DNA from: Apophysomyces variabilis
Taxonomy: Eukaryota; Mucoromycota; Mucoromycetes; Mucorales; Mucoraceae
DNA length: 64,000 bases
Direction: 5' to 3'
Assembly: GCA_002749535.1 (NCBI GenBank)
Contig: MZZL01000387.1
Span: forward strand, 622,090-686,089
The notes below the pieces were generated by a model. The model was not told the origin of the DNA and did not search any database. It worked only from the letters and a program-made list of their open reading frames with translations. Positions 23,232-34,231 of this stretch are shown here, piece after piece; position 1 is the stretch's first letter; each line of letters opens with the position of its first letter. Both the position numbers and the translations under genes were made by a program.

Positions 23232-23570
23232 GTTTCTTTATTCCTTTGTTTTTTTCTACATTACCACAGCATTGTTTTTTTTGTATAAACTCCCCTTTTC
23301 TTTTCCAGTATGTAACATATATTGTTTTTTTACCATCTAGAAAAAAATACAGTAGCAAATCAGTATTTTAAAGCTCTATTAGTTTCGGTACCTTGCGAGA
23401 TGTAACAATGTATATCATTCAGTTAAGCAAGACAGTACAGCATATTCATTTTATTGAATGCTTCACATTCTCGTCTGAGTTTCATATTGCAGTTTGGATG
23501 GCCAATGGGCTCCCTGAACGTACTGGCGTTGAAGCACAGTAGCAAGCTTTTCCACTCTCTTGTAACCATC
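23232..23570. other. Intergenic between the Zn2Cys6 gene and SEC24
   Basis: AT-rich with T runs near 23270-23340; nothing else seen. An in-frame-looking ATG at 23454 precedes the chosen SEC24 start, but the peptide it adds is not Sec24-like. Confidence 0.5.
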
Positions 23571-26500
23571 ATGCAGACCCAGGGAGCAAATGGCGAGAAT
23601 GCTCCAGGTCATGGTCAATTGATCCGTCCTCAGCAAACCTCTAATAAGCACGTTCCCGGTCCGATTGCTGCACAGCCTTACGATCCTTCAGTTCAACCGC
23701 CTCCAGGTGCAGTACCTTCAGGGATACGACCACCTATGCCTTTTCAAGCCAGACCACCACAACCGATGCCACCTTTTGCTGTGCAAGCCGGTTATAGGCC
23801 ACCTATTTCTCCTGGTAAGGTCTACTTTTCCCTATGTTTCAGCTCTAGAGCATAGTTTATCCATATCCATCAAATGAATCCTCGTTAGCTGCGAGCAGCG
23901 CTCCTGTTGCTGGAAATTCCCCTCCTAGTTATCCAGCCGCTCCTGTGGACTCTCTGACACCTCAAATGGCAAACATGAACATTCAGGTAATATAAAGAGT
24001 GAGATGGCTATGGCCTGCCGAAGGCTGAGCATAGTATTGGTACAGACAACATCTACTTATAAGCCGGGACGATCAAAACGAGTTTACGCACCATCGGGTG
24101 ATATACCCAGTCAAATACAGCAGCAGCAACAACAACCACCCGTGTATCCCAATACTCAATCAACGGCTCATATGCCTCCTCCACCAGGTGTACAGCCATC
24201 TACTGGTATGCCGTATTCCGCACCTTTAGCTCCACATCTACCTCAAGCACCCTTACCGCATCCTGTTCCTAAATCAAAGATCGACCCAAATCAAATTCCG
24301 TCTCCGGTATCACTACAAAGGAAGGATCAGGAAGTCTACTCGCATCAAATGTATGGAACGTGTTCACAAGAAATGCAATTTCCATTGTCCACCACCGATT
24401 TCAGGGCTGTCGATCAAGGTAAAGAAACGGAAAAAGCCGCCGAAGGAAGCCGTTCCAATTTCGATATAGCGGGATTCATTTTTCGTTTTCTTTGATTAAA
24501 CACAGGAAACTGTAATCCGCGGTTTATGCGGTGTACTTTTAGAGAAGTACCTCAGGCTCACGATCTTGTTCGGGATTCCGATCTTCCTTTCGGTGTCATA
24601 GTCCAACCCTTGGCTAAACTTCACAAGGACGATGATCCAGTGCCTGTCATACCATGCAGATCGGATGGACCCATACGCTGTCGTCGATGCCACGGCTATT
24701 TGAATTGCTGGTGTAATTTTGTGGATGGAGGTAGAAAATACATGTGCAACCTTTGTGGTTTTGATAATGAAGGTAAGTAAGGAACGGATGGCTATTCCAT
24801 TGCCTCTATTCATATGTGGTTAGTTCCGGAGGACTACTTTTCTCCTGTGGATATGACGGGAAGGCGCATGGATATGGATCAGCGACCAGAGCTGCGGTAC
24901 GGCACGGTGGAATTAGAAGTACCTCAAGAATATTGGGCGCGTGATCCTTGTCCATTGCATCTTGTTTTCGCTGTGGATGTATCGTGGAGTGCATCAAAGA
25001 GTGGTGTACTATCGACATTTTGTACAACATTGAAGAATCTCCTACCCACTCTTCCAGAGGGCGTAAAAATTGGTATCTTGACGTTTGATAAGACTGTTTG
25101 CTTTTACAACCTTAAGGTAATGAGTTACATCTATTGACAATATGGGATCCAAGTTTGACCCAAATGAGATACAGCCAACTCTCGAACAAGCTCAAATGAT
25201 GGTTGTATCTGACGTGAACGACATGTTTTTGCCTTTGTTTGAAGGATTCCTAGTAGACCCGCGGGAATCAAGGTAAAGACAACAAGATGTGGGATTTCGG
25301 TAGGGTATAACCTACTTATAGGTCTCTTATTGAAGATTTACTTGATAACTTGCCAAAACTATTTGAGGAAAACAAGACCCCCTCAGCCGTATTCGGCGCG
25401 GCTGTCAAAGGTGCATTATTATCACTTGTAAGTTGAAGGCTTGTGAAACAAAGGAGAACCTTAAAGTGTTAAATCCTTATGGTGCAGGAAATGACAGGCG
25501 GAAAGTTGCACGTGCTACAAGCTAGTCTGCCTACAGTTGGACCAGGAGCATTGAAGAATCGTGAAGACGCTAAACTATATGGTTCCGACAAGGAGAAGAA
25601 GTTGTTCGTACCTCAAGATGATGTTTACCCGAGTCTGGCTAGGGATTGCATTAAGCATGGTGTGTCTGTTGATCTTTGGTTGTTCCCACAGAATGCGTAT
25701 GTCGACGCGAGCACTCTTGGTAAGCATAATGATGGTGGTTAAGAAGAAAGCATTGCCTTGTTTACCGGGATACCGTAGGTACATTATCCGAAATGACTGG
25801 CGGTGAAATGCATTATTATTACAACTTTGATAAAACACAATCTTCTTTGCAATTTGCTAAGGAACTTGGGTACAGCCTCCAACGAGAACAAGGCTATGAC
25901 GCTGCTCTCAGGCTCCGGTGTTCTAACGGCAAGTGTCAGCCGCCAATCCTCCCGACCTTTTTTTTTTCTTTGTTACTAAAACGCCAAAACTACAAAATAG
26001 GCCTTACGATAGACAATCAATATGGAAACTTCCATATGACTAATTCAACGGATGTTACTCTGGCCGGTATTGATGCTGATAAATCCATCGGCTTTACTCT
26101 TGATCACGACAGCAAACTTCCCGACGGTTCCTTGGCTTATTTTCAATGCGCACTGCTGTATACCACGCATACAGGACAACGCCGTGTCCGGCTGCATAAC
26201 CTTTGTCTACCTGTGACTGGAACTATTCCAAGTCTGTTCAGGCAAGCCGACCTGGACACAGCTCTAAACCTGATCACTAAAAAAAGTAAGCTTTTACAAA
26301 TGACGAAAGGAATGACATGTTTATGTTTGGTTTGGAGCAGTGATCAGTCAGTCAACAAAGGTTAGTCTGCCTCAATTAGCAAGTGATCTGGAAAAGCAAT
26401 GTGTCAGTATTTTGGCGGCGTATCGCAAATTTTGTGCCGCAGACGCACCTGCTGGGCAGCTTATCCTTCCGGAATCGTTCAAGCTACTTCCGCTTTACAC

Positions 26501-27419
26501 TCTAGCGGTGAAGAAAAGTGCAGTGTTACGGAAAGGTTTGTTTGTCGTGCAAAACTTCAGGAGGTGTATAGGGAGACAAATAACGTTTTAAAATCTTCGG
26601 ATGTCAGATGTTTCTATCAACGCCGATAACCGTATCTACCATTTGCGAAAACTGAAGGCTGCAGGAACTGCACACACCATGCGATGGCTGTATCCCAGAA
26701 TGGTTCCTGTGCATGAAATGGTAAGATCTCTTTCAGCGGCCCATGACCTTCTTCTTATGAAGTGCAACTTTGGTGTCATAGGAAGGACAAGACGTAATAC
26801 CCATGGAACGGCTCTCCTATCTGCGATTACAGCCAACAGGATTGTACCTCATTGGTAAATTGATCATCTATCTAATATAGTTCTTTTTCTGTTTCTCCTG
26901 CTGTATACTAGCTAACACGAACAACGCAGACAGCTACCACACTACATTTATTTGGATTGGCCAACAGATTTCCTCGGATCTGCTTGAGCGGATATTTGGG
27001 GTTAGTCAATTGGATCAAGTGGATCCGCGAATGGTAAGTTTAGGTGTTTTCCTGGAAAGCGTATCAGGTTTAATCCTTACTTTGTGGGCCAGATCGAGCT
27101 ACCATCATTAGACAATCCACTTAGTCAACGCTTACATAGCATGACTCAGTCCCCGACTATCACTTTAGTGCGACAGGGTCTGGATGTCGAGAGTGAGTTT
27201 GTGAAAACACTGGTGGAAGACGAGACGTATGGTCATATGAGTTATGTCGATTACCTATGTCTCGTGCACAAACAGATTCAAAACGAAGTAAGTCTTCACC
27301 GTTGTTAGTTGTTCTTGTATTGTTTAGCTAATGACGATCTTCCCACTGTGTTATAGTTGGAAAAAGAAAAGCGTGACACATTGATGGCGTCGGCTTCTAT
27401 TTGGGCTCAACGGTACTGA
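23571..27419 (+). CDS. SEC24: COPII coat cargo-binding subunit Sec24
   Basis: Cargo adaptor of the COPII coat at ER exit sites; pairs with Sec23. Sixteen exons, all in phase, give 968 residues. Borders: 23571-23814, 23889-23986, 24046-24418, 24506-24772, 24824-25116, 25175-25272, 25322-25427, 25488-25719, 25779-25928, 26001-26285, 26341-26535, 26608-26720, 26782-26854, 26912-27033, 27093-27287 and 27357-27419. The Pro/Gln-rich disordered N-terminus is followed by the zinc finger near residue 296 ([12 protein letters not shown], then CNLCGFDN). The trunk domain ([14 protein letters not shown]), the beta/helical domains and a gelsolin-like end ([20 protein letters not shown]) follow. Intron 9 (25929-26000) starts with GC (GCAAGT) rather than GT. 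The finger has two extra cysteines between its pairs. Identity is very secure. Confidence 0.95.
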
Positions 27420-27646
27420 ACTGAAAAGAATTATGTATAAAGCAAAGAATACAACAGAGAGAGAGTTAATAAACAAACAAAAAAACTGCATTTCACATGT
27501 CAACATTTTTTGTTCTCCACAACCGTTTGCATATTTAAATTGAGGTCTCCCTCTGCTATTTCGTTCCATTTTTCAACATTTCCCTTTCTTTGTTTCTTTA
27601 TACACTCCATCCCAGAAGAAGAAAACAATGACAGCGTACGATTTAA

Positions 27647-28627
27647 ATGACTACGAAGAAGATAATCGAGGCAAGTGGGAGTTACAAAAAGAAGACAGAA
27701 CAAAAGGCAGATCTGGAGAGACTAAGGTTTATGTTTATTGTTGAAAAAAAAACAGATGGTGATCTAAGTGAAGGTCATTATGAAGATGTTGACAGCAAAG
27801 ACCCATCCTATTACCCAAAAGAGCATGAGATCGAGCATTATCATCTCTCTACAAGACCTTATGAGATCAGTGAGGTGACCATTGTCCGCAAGACAACCTT
27901 GAACTATCAAACACAAGAAATCGATATATCGGAGGATGAAGATGATGAGATGGACGATATGGAGGATAAGCCTAGAAGCTTCCTTGACCGTCTTGTTGCC
28001 ATTCCTTTGATTCATGACGGGATGTGGAGCGCCCAACGTTTGATGCGGCAATACGCCATTGGACGGGTTGTGGCTGATCAAACAGAATTTGCAGTGCGAA
28101 CGGTGAGTCCCTATGTCGAAAATTCCGTGGCCAACCGATGGGGAAACCGTTCATTGGACTTCGTGGAGCAGCGCTTTCCGGTAGTGTATACGCCAACAGA
28201 GCAAGTCAAGAACAAGATGGATGATGCCCTTCGACAAGCAAGGTGTGCTCCTCGTGAAGCATCCAAGAAAGCTTTAAGCGTGCTGGATCGGCATCTTCTC
28301 AGCCAGGATAGGAAGTTTCTTCAGCGTATCATGAGCAACCCATGTCCAAGCCAGGAGACCCTCGAGCACTGGATGGCAAGGATCCGGTCCATCAAATCCA
28401 GGCTTCCTCAACGGATGCAATACCTTTTGGATCCATTGCTTAAAGCAGCTCAGCAAGAATATGAGCTACTTCGATCTGAATTCCAACAAAAACATACACC
28501 TATGGAGCACGCTCGAAACATCATCTATCTACAGAAAGAACTGATTGTTATACCAATGTGGCAGTCTGTTTCAGGGTGGATTCATGATGATGAAAGCAAG
28601 AAAGAGGAAGCAACAAGTTCAAACTAA
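27647..28627 (+). CDS. Perilipin-like lipid droplet protein
   Basis: Single exon, 326 residues. Residues 140-200 carry RTVSPYVENSVANRW and then LDFVEQRFPVVYTPTEQV. This is the conserved core of fungal perilipin-like proteins (Mpl1/CAP20), which coat lipid droplets and limit lipolysis. It is preceded by an acidic stretch (SEDEDDEMDDMED) and followed by amphipathic helices. The first ATG in frame is at 27647. An ATG at 27628 is in another frame and stops early. No signal peptide or membrane span is seen, fitting a cytosolic protein that binds droplets. The acidic N-terminus is longer than in ascomycete CAP20. Assignment rests on one core motif and helix pattern. Confidence 0.72.
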   Translation: MTTKKIIEASGSYKKKTEQKADLERLRFMFIVEKKTDGDLSEGHYEDVDSKDPSYYPKEHEIEHYHLSTRPYEISEVTIVRKTTLNYQTQEIDISEDEDDEMDDMEDKPRSFLDRLVAIPLIHDGMWSAQRLMRQYAIGRVVADQTEFAVRTVSPYVENSVANRWGNRSLDFVEQRFPVVYTPTEQVKNKMDDALRQARCAPREASKKALSVLDRHLLSQDRKFLQRIMSNPCPSQETLEHWMARIRSIKSRLPQRMQYLLDPLLKAAQQEYELLRSEFQQKHTPMEHARNIIYLQKELIVIPMWQSVSGWIHDDESKKEEATSSN

Positions 28628-28957
28628 AGTTCATCTGTTTGAACCTAATGACAAAGACAACTTTGGGCGTCCCTTACCGTCCTATTTTTTATATTAAGAA
28701 AGCAGCATTTAACCTTTTAACTTTAATACCTATCAATTCGTTATTGGTTCACGGAAACAAAAAACCATTCCAGAGAATAGGGTTATAGCAACTTATTCGG
28801 CTTGAACGGTGATTGGACGAGATCGGGACCTACCTTTTTTTCAGTTCTGTTTGTTGAAAGTGATGTTCAAATTGAAACTCACTCTCTGATTCCCTTTGGA
28901 CTCTTTTGTTCTCTCTTTTTCTTAGCCTCTCGCTATTGTCATTCTTCTTCATTCGCC
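28628..28957. other. Intergenic, promoter region of the NOT1-like gene
   Basis: 330 bp, C/T-rich in its last 60 bases before the ATG at 28958. I found no frame coding for NOT1 MIF4G or CAF1-binding sequence here, which supports a true short NOT1 gene. Confidence 0.5.
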
Positions 28958-31587
28958 ATGTTCGCTCACAAACCACTTGCTCAAAGACAAACTCCTCCCG
29001 CTTTGTCGCATCCTCATGATGCTCGTAAGCCATAAAAGCAGATACACAACGCGTTCAACAGTTTTTGATCTCATGCTCCCTTCCTATGGGTTTAGCATTC
29101 CTTAACGGACCACTCAATTCTCCCCTCGGGCTTCATGCAAACCTTATGGCGAAACTCGAGGTAAAAGAACAACCAGAGTGGACCCTCGTCGACAAAAGTA
29201 ACCTTGTCCTATTCCTGTTGTTCGTCAATCCAGCAAATGCTTTTAGAATTAGATCGCCTCATCCGCCAATCCGACCTTGCGACATGCGCTTTGCTACAAC
29301 CGAACCATGACATTTGTTTGCTCATGCGACAAATTCCTCTTCTCATTTCACAAAGTATCACGCCACTGCAAACGATGACTGTGTTTGTGGAAAAAGTCGT
29401 CTATATGCTCTACAAAAGCAATACACCGTTTGCTTTGGAGGCGTATACTGGCTTCTTACAGTCCTTATTCGAAATGTCTATCGAGGTAGCGAAAGAAGCA
29501 ACAGCTTGGATTGTGTATGCGGATGACGAGGTATTAAGAAACAAAGAATCCGTTGCTGGAGACGTGATCTGATGTTTCTAAAATAATCCAGAGAAAGTAT
29601 AATGCACCCGTGATAGCCATGCTGATTCGACATGAAATGTTGCCGCTAAAGGAATACGATGTGCAACTGGCAAAGCTGATCTACGCTAGAGCAGATGGGG
29701 TCATTGATTTTGCCGTGGATCTGATCCGAATATGCCTATTATCCGGTCCGATTACTACGTTAGAAGATCATATCTTAACGGTGGCCATGCTGCATGACAT
29801 GGTCAAAGAAAAAGAGGCGCCTGACAAGTAAGGAATAAGGCGTATTGAAACGCTAGAGCTAAAAACTGGATAAAAAAAATTAGTGTGGTCGCGTTGATAA
29901 CGGATCTGGAAAAACAAGCGAACGCGCCTTATATTGATCTGAAGGTCGATGTAAATTGTTTGGAGCTGAGAATGCTTTTCTCGCAATGGGCTAGGATATG
30001 TCAGCATCCTGTGGCTAGTGATCCAATGTATCGACAATTGGTGACCAAGGTAAAGTTCAAGCGAAAAGAAAAACGCGTTATTTTGTTCTTTCGCTGGGAA
30101 ACGTGCCTGACTTTTTATCAAAGATCTTGGCGGCAACGAAGGATGACAATGGCAGATGTCTATTTTTCCGACTTTGTATAGAGACATTAGCAAATCAGTT
30201 TAGTAGGCGGACGATCCATTTGATCGATGCCTTTGGGAAGCTGGTGGCTTATATGGTCATGATGGAAGGGAGGACCAAGGAAGCCAAAGTCAAACTGTAT
30301 GGCCACGCTTTATCCACCCTTATTTTGGTGTTGGCCAAACAACATAGGTCTCAGGGTACCGGCTTTAATCAAAAATTATTTCTGCGGATGCTGATAGCGA
30401 TATGTACGGAAATTAACAAGCGACAACTTAAGACAATTGAATCAAGTCTGTTAGCAGTGTTCAGGTAAAAAGCGATGGAAAAGAGTAAAGTATTTGAAAA
30501 CGGATGGCTGATATATGGATATAAGTGACGCTCTGTACACATTGCAACCGGCGCGGTTCCCTGGCTTTGCTTTCTCATGGCTCCAGCTCGTTTCGCACCG
30601 AGCTCTTGTTCCGTTGTTGCTGGTGGCTAAAGACAACAAAGGCTGGAGCATTTATCAGAAATTGGTGGTCGCCCTATTGCAATTCTTGTGTCCTTTGCTA
30701 CAGAAACGACGATTACAGAAGGCTACCTGTGCCTTTTATCGCGGTACACTTCGGTTTTTAGTCGTGTTATTACATGACTTCCCTGAGTTTCTGTGTGAAC
30801 ATTACATGGTTTTTGCACAGCTAATTCCACAGGGCTGCATACAGCTTCGTAACCTTGTGTTGAGTGCCTTCCCACGGATTATGCATTTACCTGATCCTTT
30901 CACACCCAACCTTCGATTGGATCTCCTTCCAGAATCGAAACAGGCACCTTCCATGGTATATAACTACGCAGAAGCGCTTGGTCCGTGGAAAAATAAGATA
31001 GACAGTTACATCAAGGTCCCCACATCGTCCTTTTGCGTTGAAGCGCTGGATCATCTAAACCAAGCCGATCGCATCGGTCCTTTTGTATTATACCTGGGTT
31101 CGCAAGCAGCATTGGACGAACCGATGGAAAAGAACGCTGCAGCTATGGTGTATAAGTATCTGTTGACGCACATGACTTCAGAAGGTGAGAGAGCAACAAC
31201 TTTGGTTACTAAGAAATGCTAACTCTAGGTGAAAAGGATCCTATCTTTTACTCAACTCTATTGCGGACCATCTCCGGTATCCAAATAGCCATACGTACTT
31301 TTTCAGCACTGTCCTACTGTATCTATTTGATGACCAACCAGAACAGATAAAAGAGCAGATCACAAGGTAAGTAGAGAGCAGCATTGTAAATTGGAAGTCG
31401 AGCTGATCTTTGGTTAAATTCGTCTGCTGGTAGGGTCTTGTTGGAACGACTGATAGTGAATCGACCGCATCCATGGGGATTACTGGCCACCTTTATTGAA
31501 CTGATTCAAGATCCCGATTTCTGGGGTCATTACTTTGTCCGTTGTTCACCTGATATCGAGCGACTATTTGACAATGTATCCAAGTGA
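28958..31587 (+). CDS. NOT1: CCR4-NOT scaffold NOT1, stand-alone C-terminal part
   Basis: NOT1 is the scaffold of the CCR4-NOT deadenylase. Exons: 28958-29024, 29096-29160, 29234-29530, 29592-29827, 29884-30049, 30124-30464, 30526-31184, 31237-31366 and 31434-31587. These are all in phase and give 704 residues. The middle has [20 protein letters not shown], the segment just before the NOT1 C-terminal domain. That domain follows: [60 protein letters not shown], and the end block [21 protein letters not shown]. Normal NOT1 proteins are about 2,000 residues. Here the MIF4G/CAF1-binding half is absent, and the previous gene ends 330 bp upstream. The kept part is the module that binds NOT2-NOT3/5. 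The last codons could change if the donor-like AAGTGAGT at 31582 is used. Confidence 0.9.
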
Positions 31588-31821
31588 GTGTCATTCTCTG
31601 TTGAATCAATGCCATAGGTAAGGATGTTTGACCGAGGTTTCTACCATATTTAGATCCATCAAGCGAACGGCCGCGTAATGCATACGATCCGATATACATA
31701 AATAGTACCCTATATAAGCTATACGATCCTTTTCTCTTTTTTAATCCATAGAGTGATCTTATTACGAAAAATCCTTGTATTTTGCAAAATCGCCTCATCA
31801 TTATCATCGTCATCATCCTAT

Positions 31822-32525
31822 CTACTCGCCAAACAATCTTCTGACACGTTTAAGGACACTATCTTTTTCGGGATCTGAAAAGTGCAAGGTGGTTAATCCC
31901 AATCAACGCCGAGGTAGTGACATCTTACCATAAGGATGATCTTTGGAGGGTATCTCGAGAATGGTTGGGAATGCTTGGCTATGGTTATCAATCAATTCCC
32001 GAATATCTTCAGCGATCTAAAGGAAAGACAAGAGAACAAAAATAACCAACTGTAAGCCTAACGCAACGTACGCAAAAGTGAGTCGGCTAGAAAGCATGGG
32101 AACTTACGTGCTGGTTGATCAAGATGATAGCAATGTCTTTCCTTTTAGTGAATTCCGTAAATGTCTCTTCAATGGTTGCTAAGGGTGTTTCTAAGACGCA
32201 AGGAAAAAGAAATAGTTATTGACAGATTCGGAGAAGTAGATGGTAGGAGAGAGACGGGTTGATATTTACTGGCGTCGACAACAAGGAAATTGCGTTTTTG
32301 CTGTTGGTTGACATGGCCAATGCCAGCGAGCAATAGGCCTGTGACGGAATCCTGCGGGTCAGAAAGGTGTTTTAGTTTGTGCGCGTGAGGTCCACTCTTT
32401 TTTTCGGCGTAGAAACCGAGCAAAAAGAAAAGGAAAAGAAAGAAACGGTCTTCTTTAATAGATACCTCGTCTCCAATGACGGCAAGAAAGTTGCGGTCTT
32501 TTTGTAGTGTAGTGCCGCTGGACAT
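31822..32525 (-). CDS. VMA7: V-type proton ATPase subunit F
   Basis: Part of the V1 central stalk of the vacuolar proton pump, which couples ATP hydrolysis to proton transport. Exons: 32466-32525, 32270-32351, 32108-32190, 31929-32016 and 31822-31874, giving 121 residues, the normal length. Motifs: [20 protein letters not shown], then [30 protein letters not shown] and [20 protein letters not shown]. The start at 32525 is the only ATG before VIGDED. The gene converges on the NOT1-like gene, with 234 bp between stop codons. All introns are GT-AG. No oddities were seen. Confidence 0.96.
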
Positions 32526-34231
32526 GAAAAAGAAGTGAGGGATGCTCTAAAAAGAAAAAGGCAAAGAGCAAAAAGAAAGAGCAAAGAGAGCTGGGAGACA
32601 AAAGTCGCGCTCACTGTTGCTTCTCTCGCTAATCCAATCAGGGCTTTCAATCAACTAACTGAGGGAATCGGGGAATTCAAAGGCCGAAATCGGGAAACTA
32701 TAAGGAATGGCTACGCTATATCAGCAAGTTCGAGTACTGTAGTTTCTCGTTCTGCGTAGGTCTTCAGGTTATAAGCGTAGTAGAAGAATACGAAAGTTCA
32801 GCCTTATAGACTGCCGTATAAGGCTTGCCGAGGACTAGCCATGGAAAACGCCGTTCGTCCTCTCATCTCATAGGAAGGTTCCTGTACATTTTTTACCGAA
32901 AGATGTGGTCAAAGTCAATGCAAAATGTTGCCCCAGCTTCCAATGGTTTCAACTAGCGGAGTTGGAAAAGCTATGTTTCCATCGTTGCTGTTGTAGAATC
33001 TTCCGCTTTCATTTCCTTGATATGAGGCTTGGATTCTTCTGAATGAATTTTGCGTTCATGGAAGGGTCAAGTTTGCGCTAAAATTAAAATAAATATGCGT
33101 TATTAGTAAAATCAATTATGCGGCAGTATATTTTACTTACATCAACTTGGTCTTCCAGTAGGACACAAAATTCATTCAAGTAGCATAAAAATTATATTCA
33201 TGGTTAGTAAATGGAAGGATAACTTGACATCTTGTACTTACCCCCGAAGGGTAATCCCAACGCATGGGTTGGGCACCGCGGCGCACCCAGTCCAGGATGG
33301 CCAACGGTATTCATACTTTTTTATAAAAAGAAGTAAAAACTTGCTAAAGAAAAAAGCCACCAGGAGCTACAGATGGAAAAGAAAAATGGTGTCAATATGT
33401 AATTGCTCATTCAACAAAAGGTAAGGTACTTACAGACACCTTATCCCAATCCAGGGCATACGCACTCCGCGAAGAGGCGCTGGTGCTCATCCTGGGGTGA
33501 GGGAAGAAGAAAGAAAGAAAAAAAGTGGGAGCGGGAGGGCCATGAGGGCGAAGGTACCTCGACCGCATCGACCACGAGAACACTGTCCAACCTAAAGTCA
33601 TCTAGGTCAAAGAGTACAATTGCAAAGCGCGTATACTTACCGACAGGGGGACTAGTCCTGGCACAAGAGAAAAGAAAGCGACAATAATTTCACATGCGTT
33701 GATAAAGGAACGTGTCTGAAACATCGTCATGATGTCTTACCCACCACCATCATGGGAGGCTTTGTAGCACACTTATCAACAATAAACAATTGACAACAAA
33801 ATGATCGGTTTGACTCGTAATCAATTGGAAGTGCGATTGTCCGTACAGTGGAGATAGTACATAAAGAAAAGAGATACAACATACTATCCAAATATATGGG
33901 AACATCGCACGAAGAAAATGGTCTATTACCAACATAATGCTGGCTACGTAATTTTTTTAATCACTGCAAGGTACTCATGTCATGAAGATGAGACAACTGT
34001 CTCTGTTTGCCTGAATTGATAGTTATAGTGCAAGACCAAAGAGATGAAACCAAAGATATTGAATAAAGCCAGGATGAGGTACATTCATCAAAGTGTTACT
34101 CAAACGTCGGTCAGCCAAACCATACACGATCATTCAGTTGAAGCAAAAAAGGTCCTCAGCCAACGTATATTTGTCCTATGCATAGGCGCAAAATCATCCG
34201 AAAGAGGCGCAAAATAATGTTCGAAATACTG
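32526..34231. other. Intergenic, 1.7 kb, with a foldback element and a possible spliced gene
   Basis: 5' flank of VMA7, then the palindromic element at 33041-33177 and related sequence to about 33290. On the minus strand between about 33350 and 33900 there are several good donor/acceptor pairs (see findings), but no single reading frame could be chosen. The rest is AT-rich. Confidence 0.5.
33041..33177 (-). repeat. Near-palindromic foldback element (MITE-like)
   Basis: 137 bp with perfect 12-bp ends, GAATGAATTTTG and CAAAATTCATTC. Its reverse complement matches the palindromic tips of transposon copies A (4011-4145) and B (35438-35568). Flanking sequence 33178-33290 also matches the inner flank of those tips in reverse, so this is an inverted remnant of the same family. 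No ORF. Confidence 0.7.
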
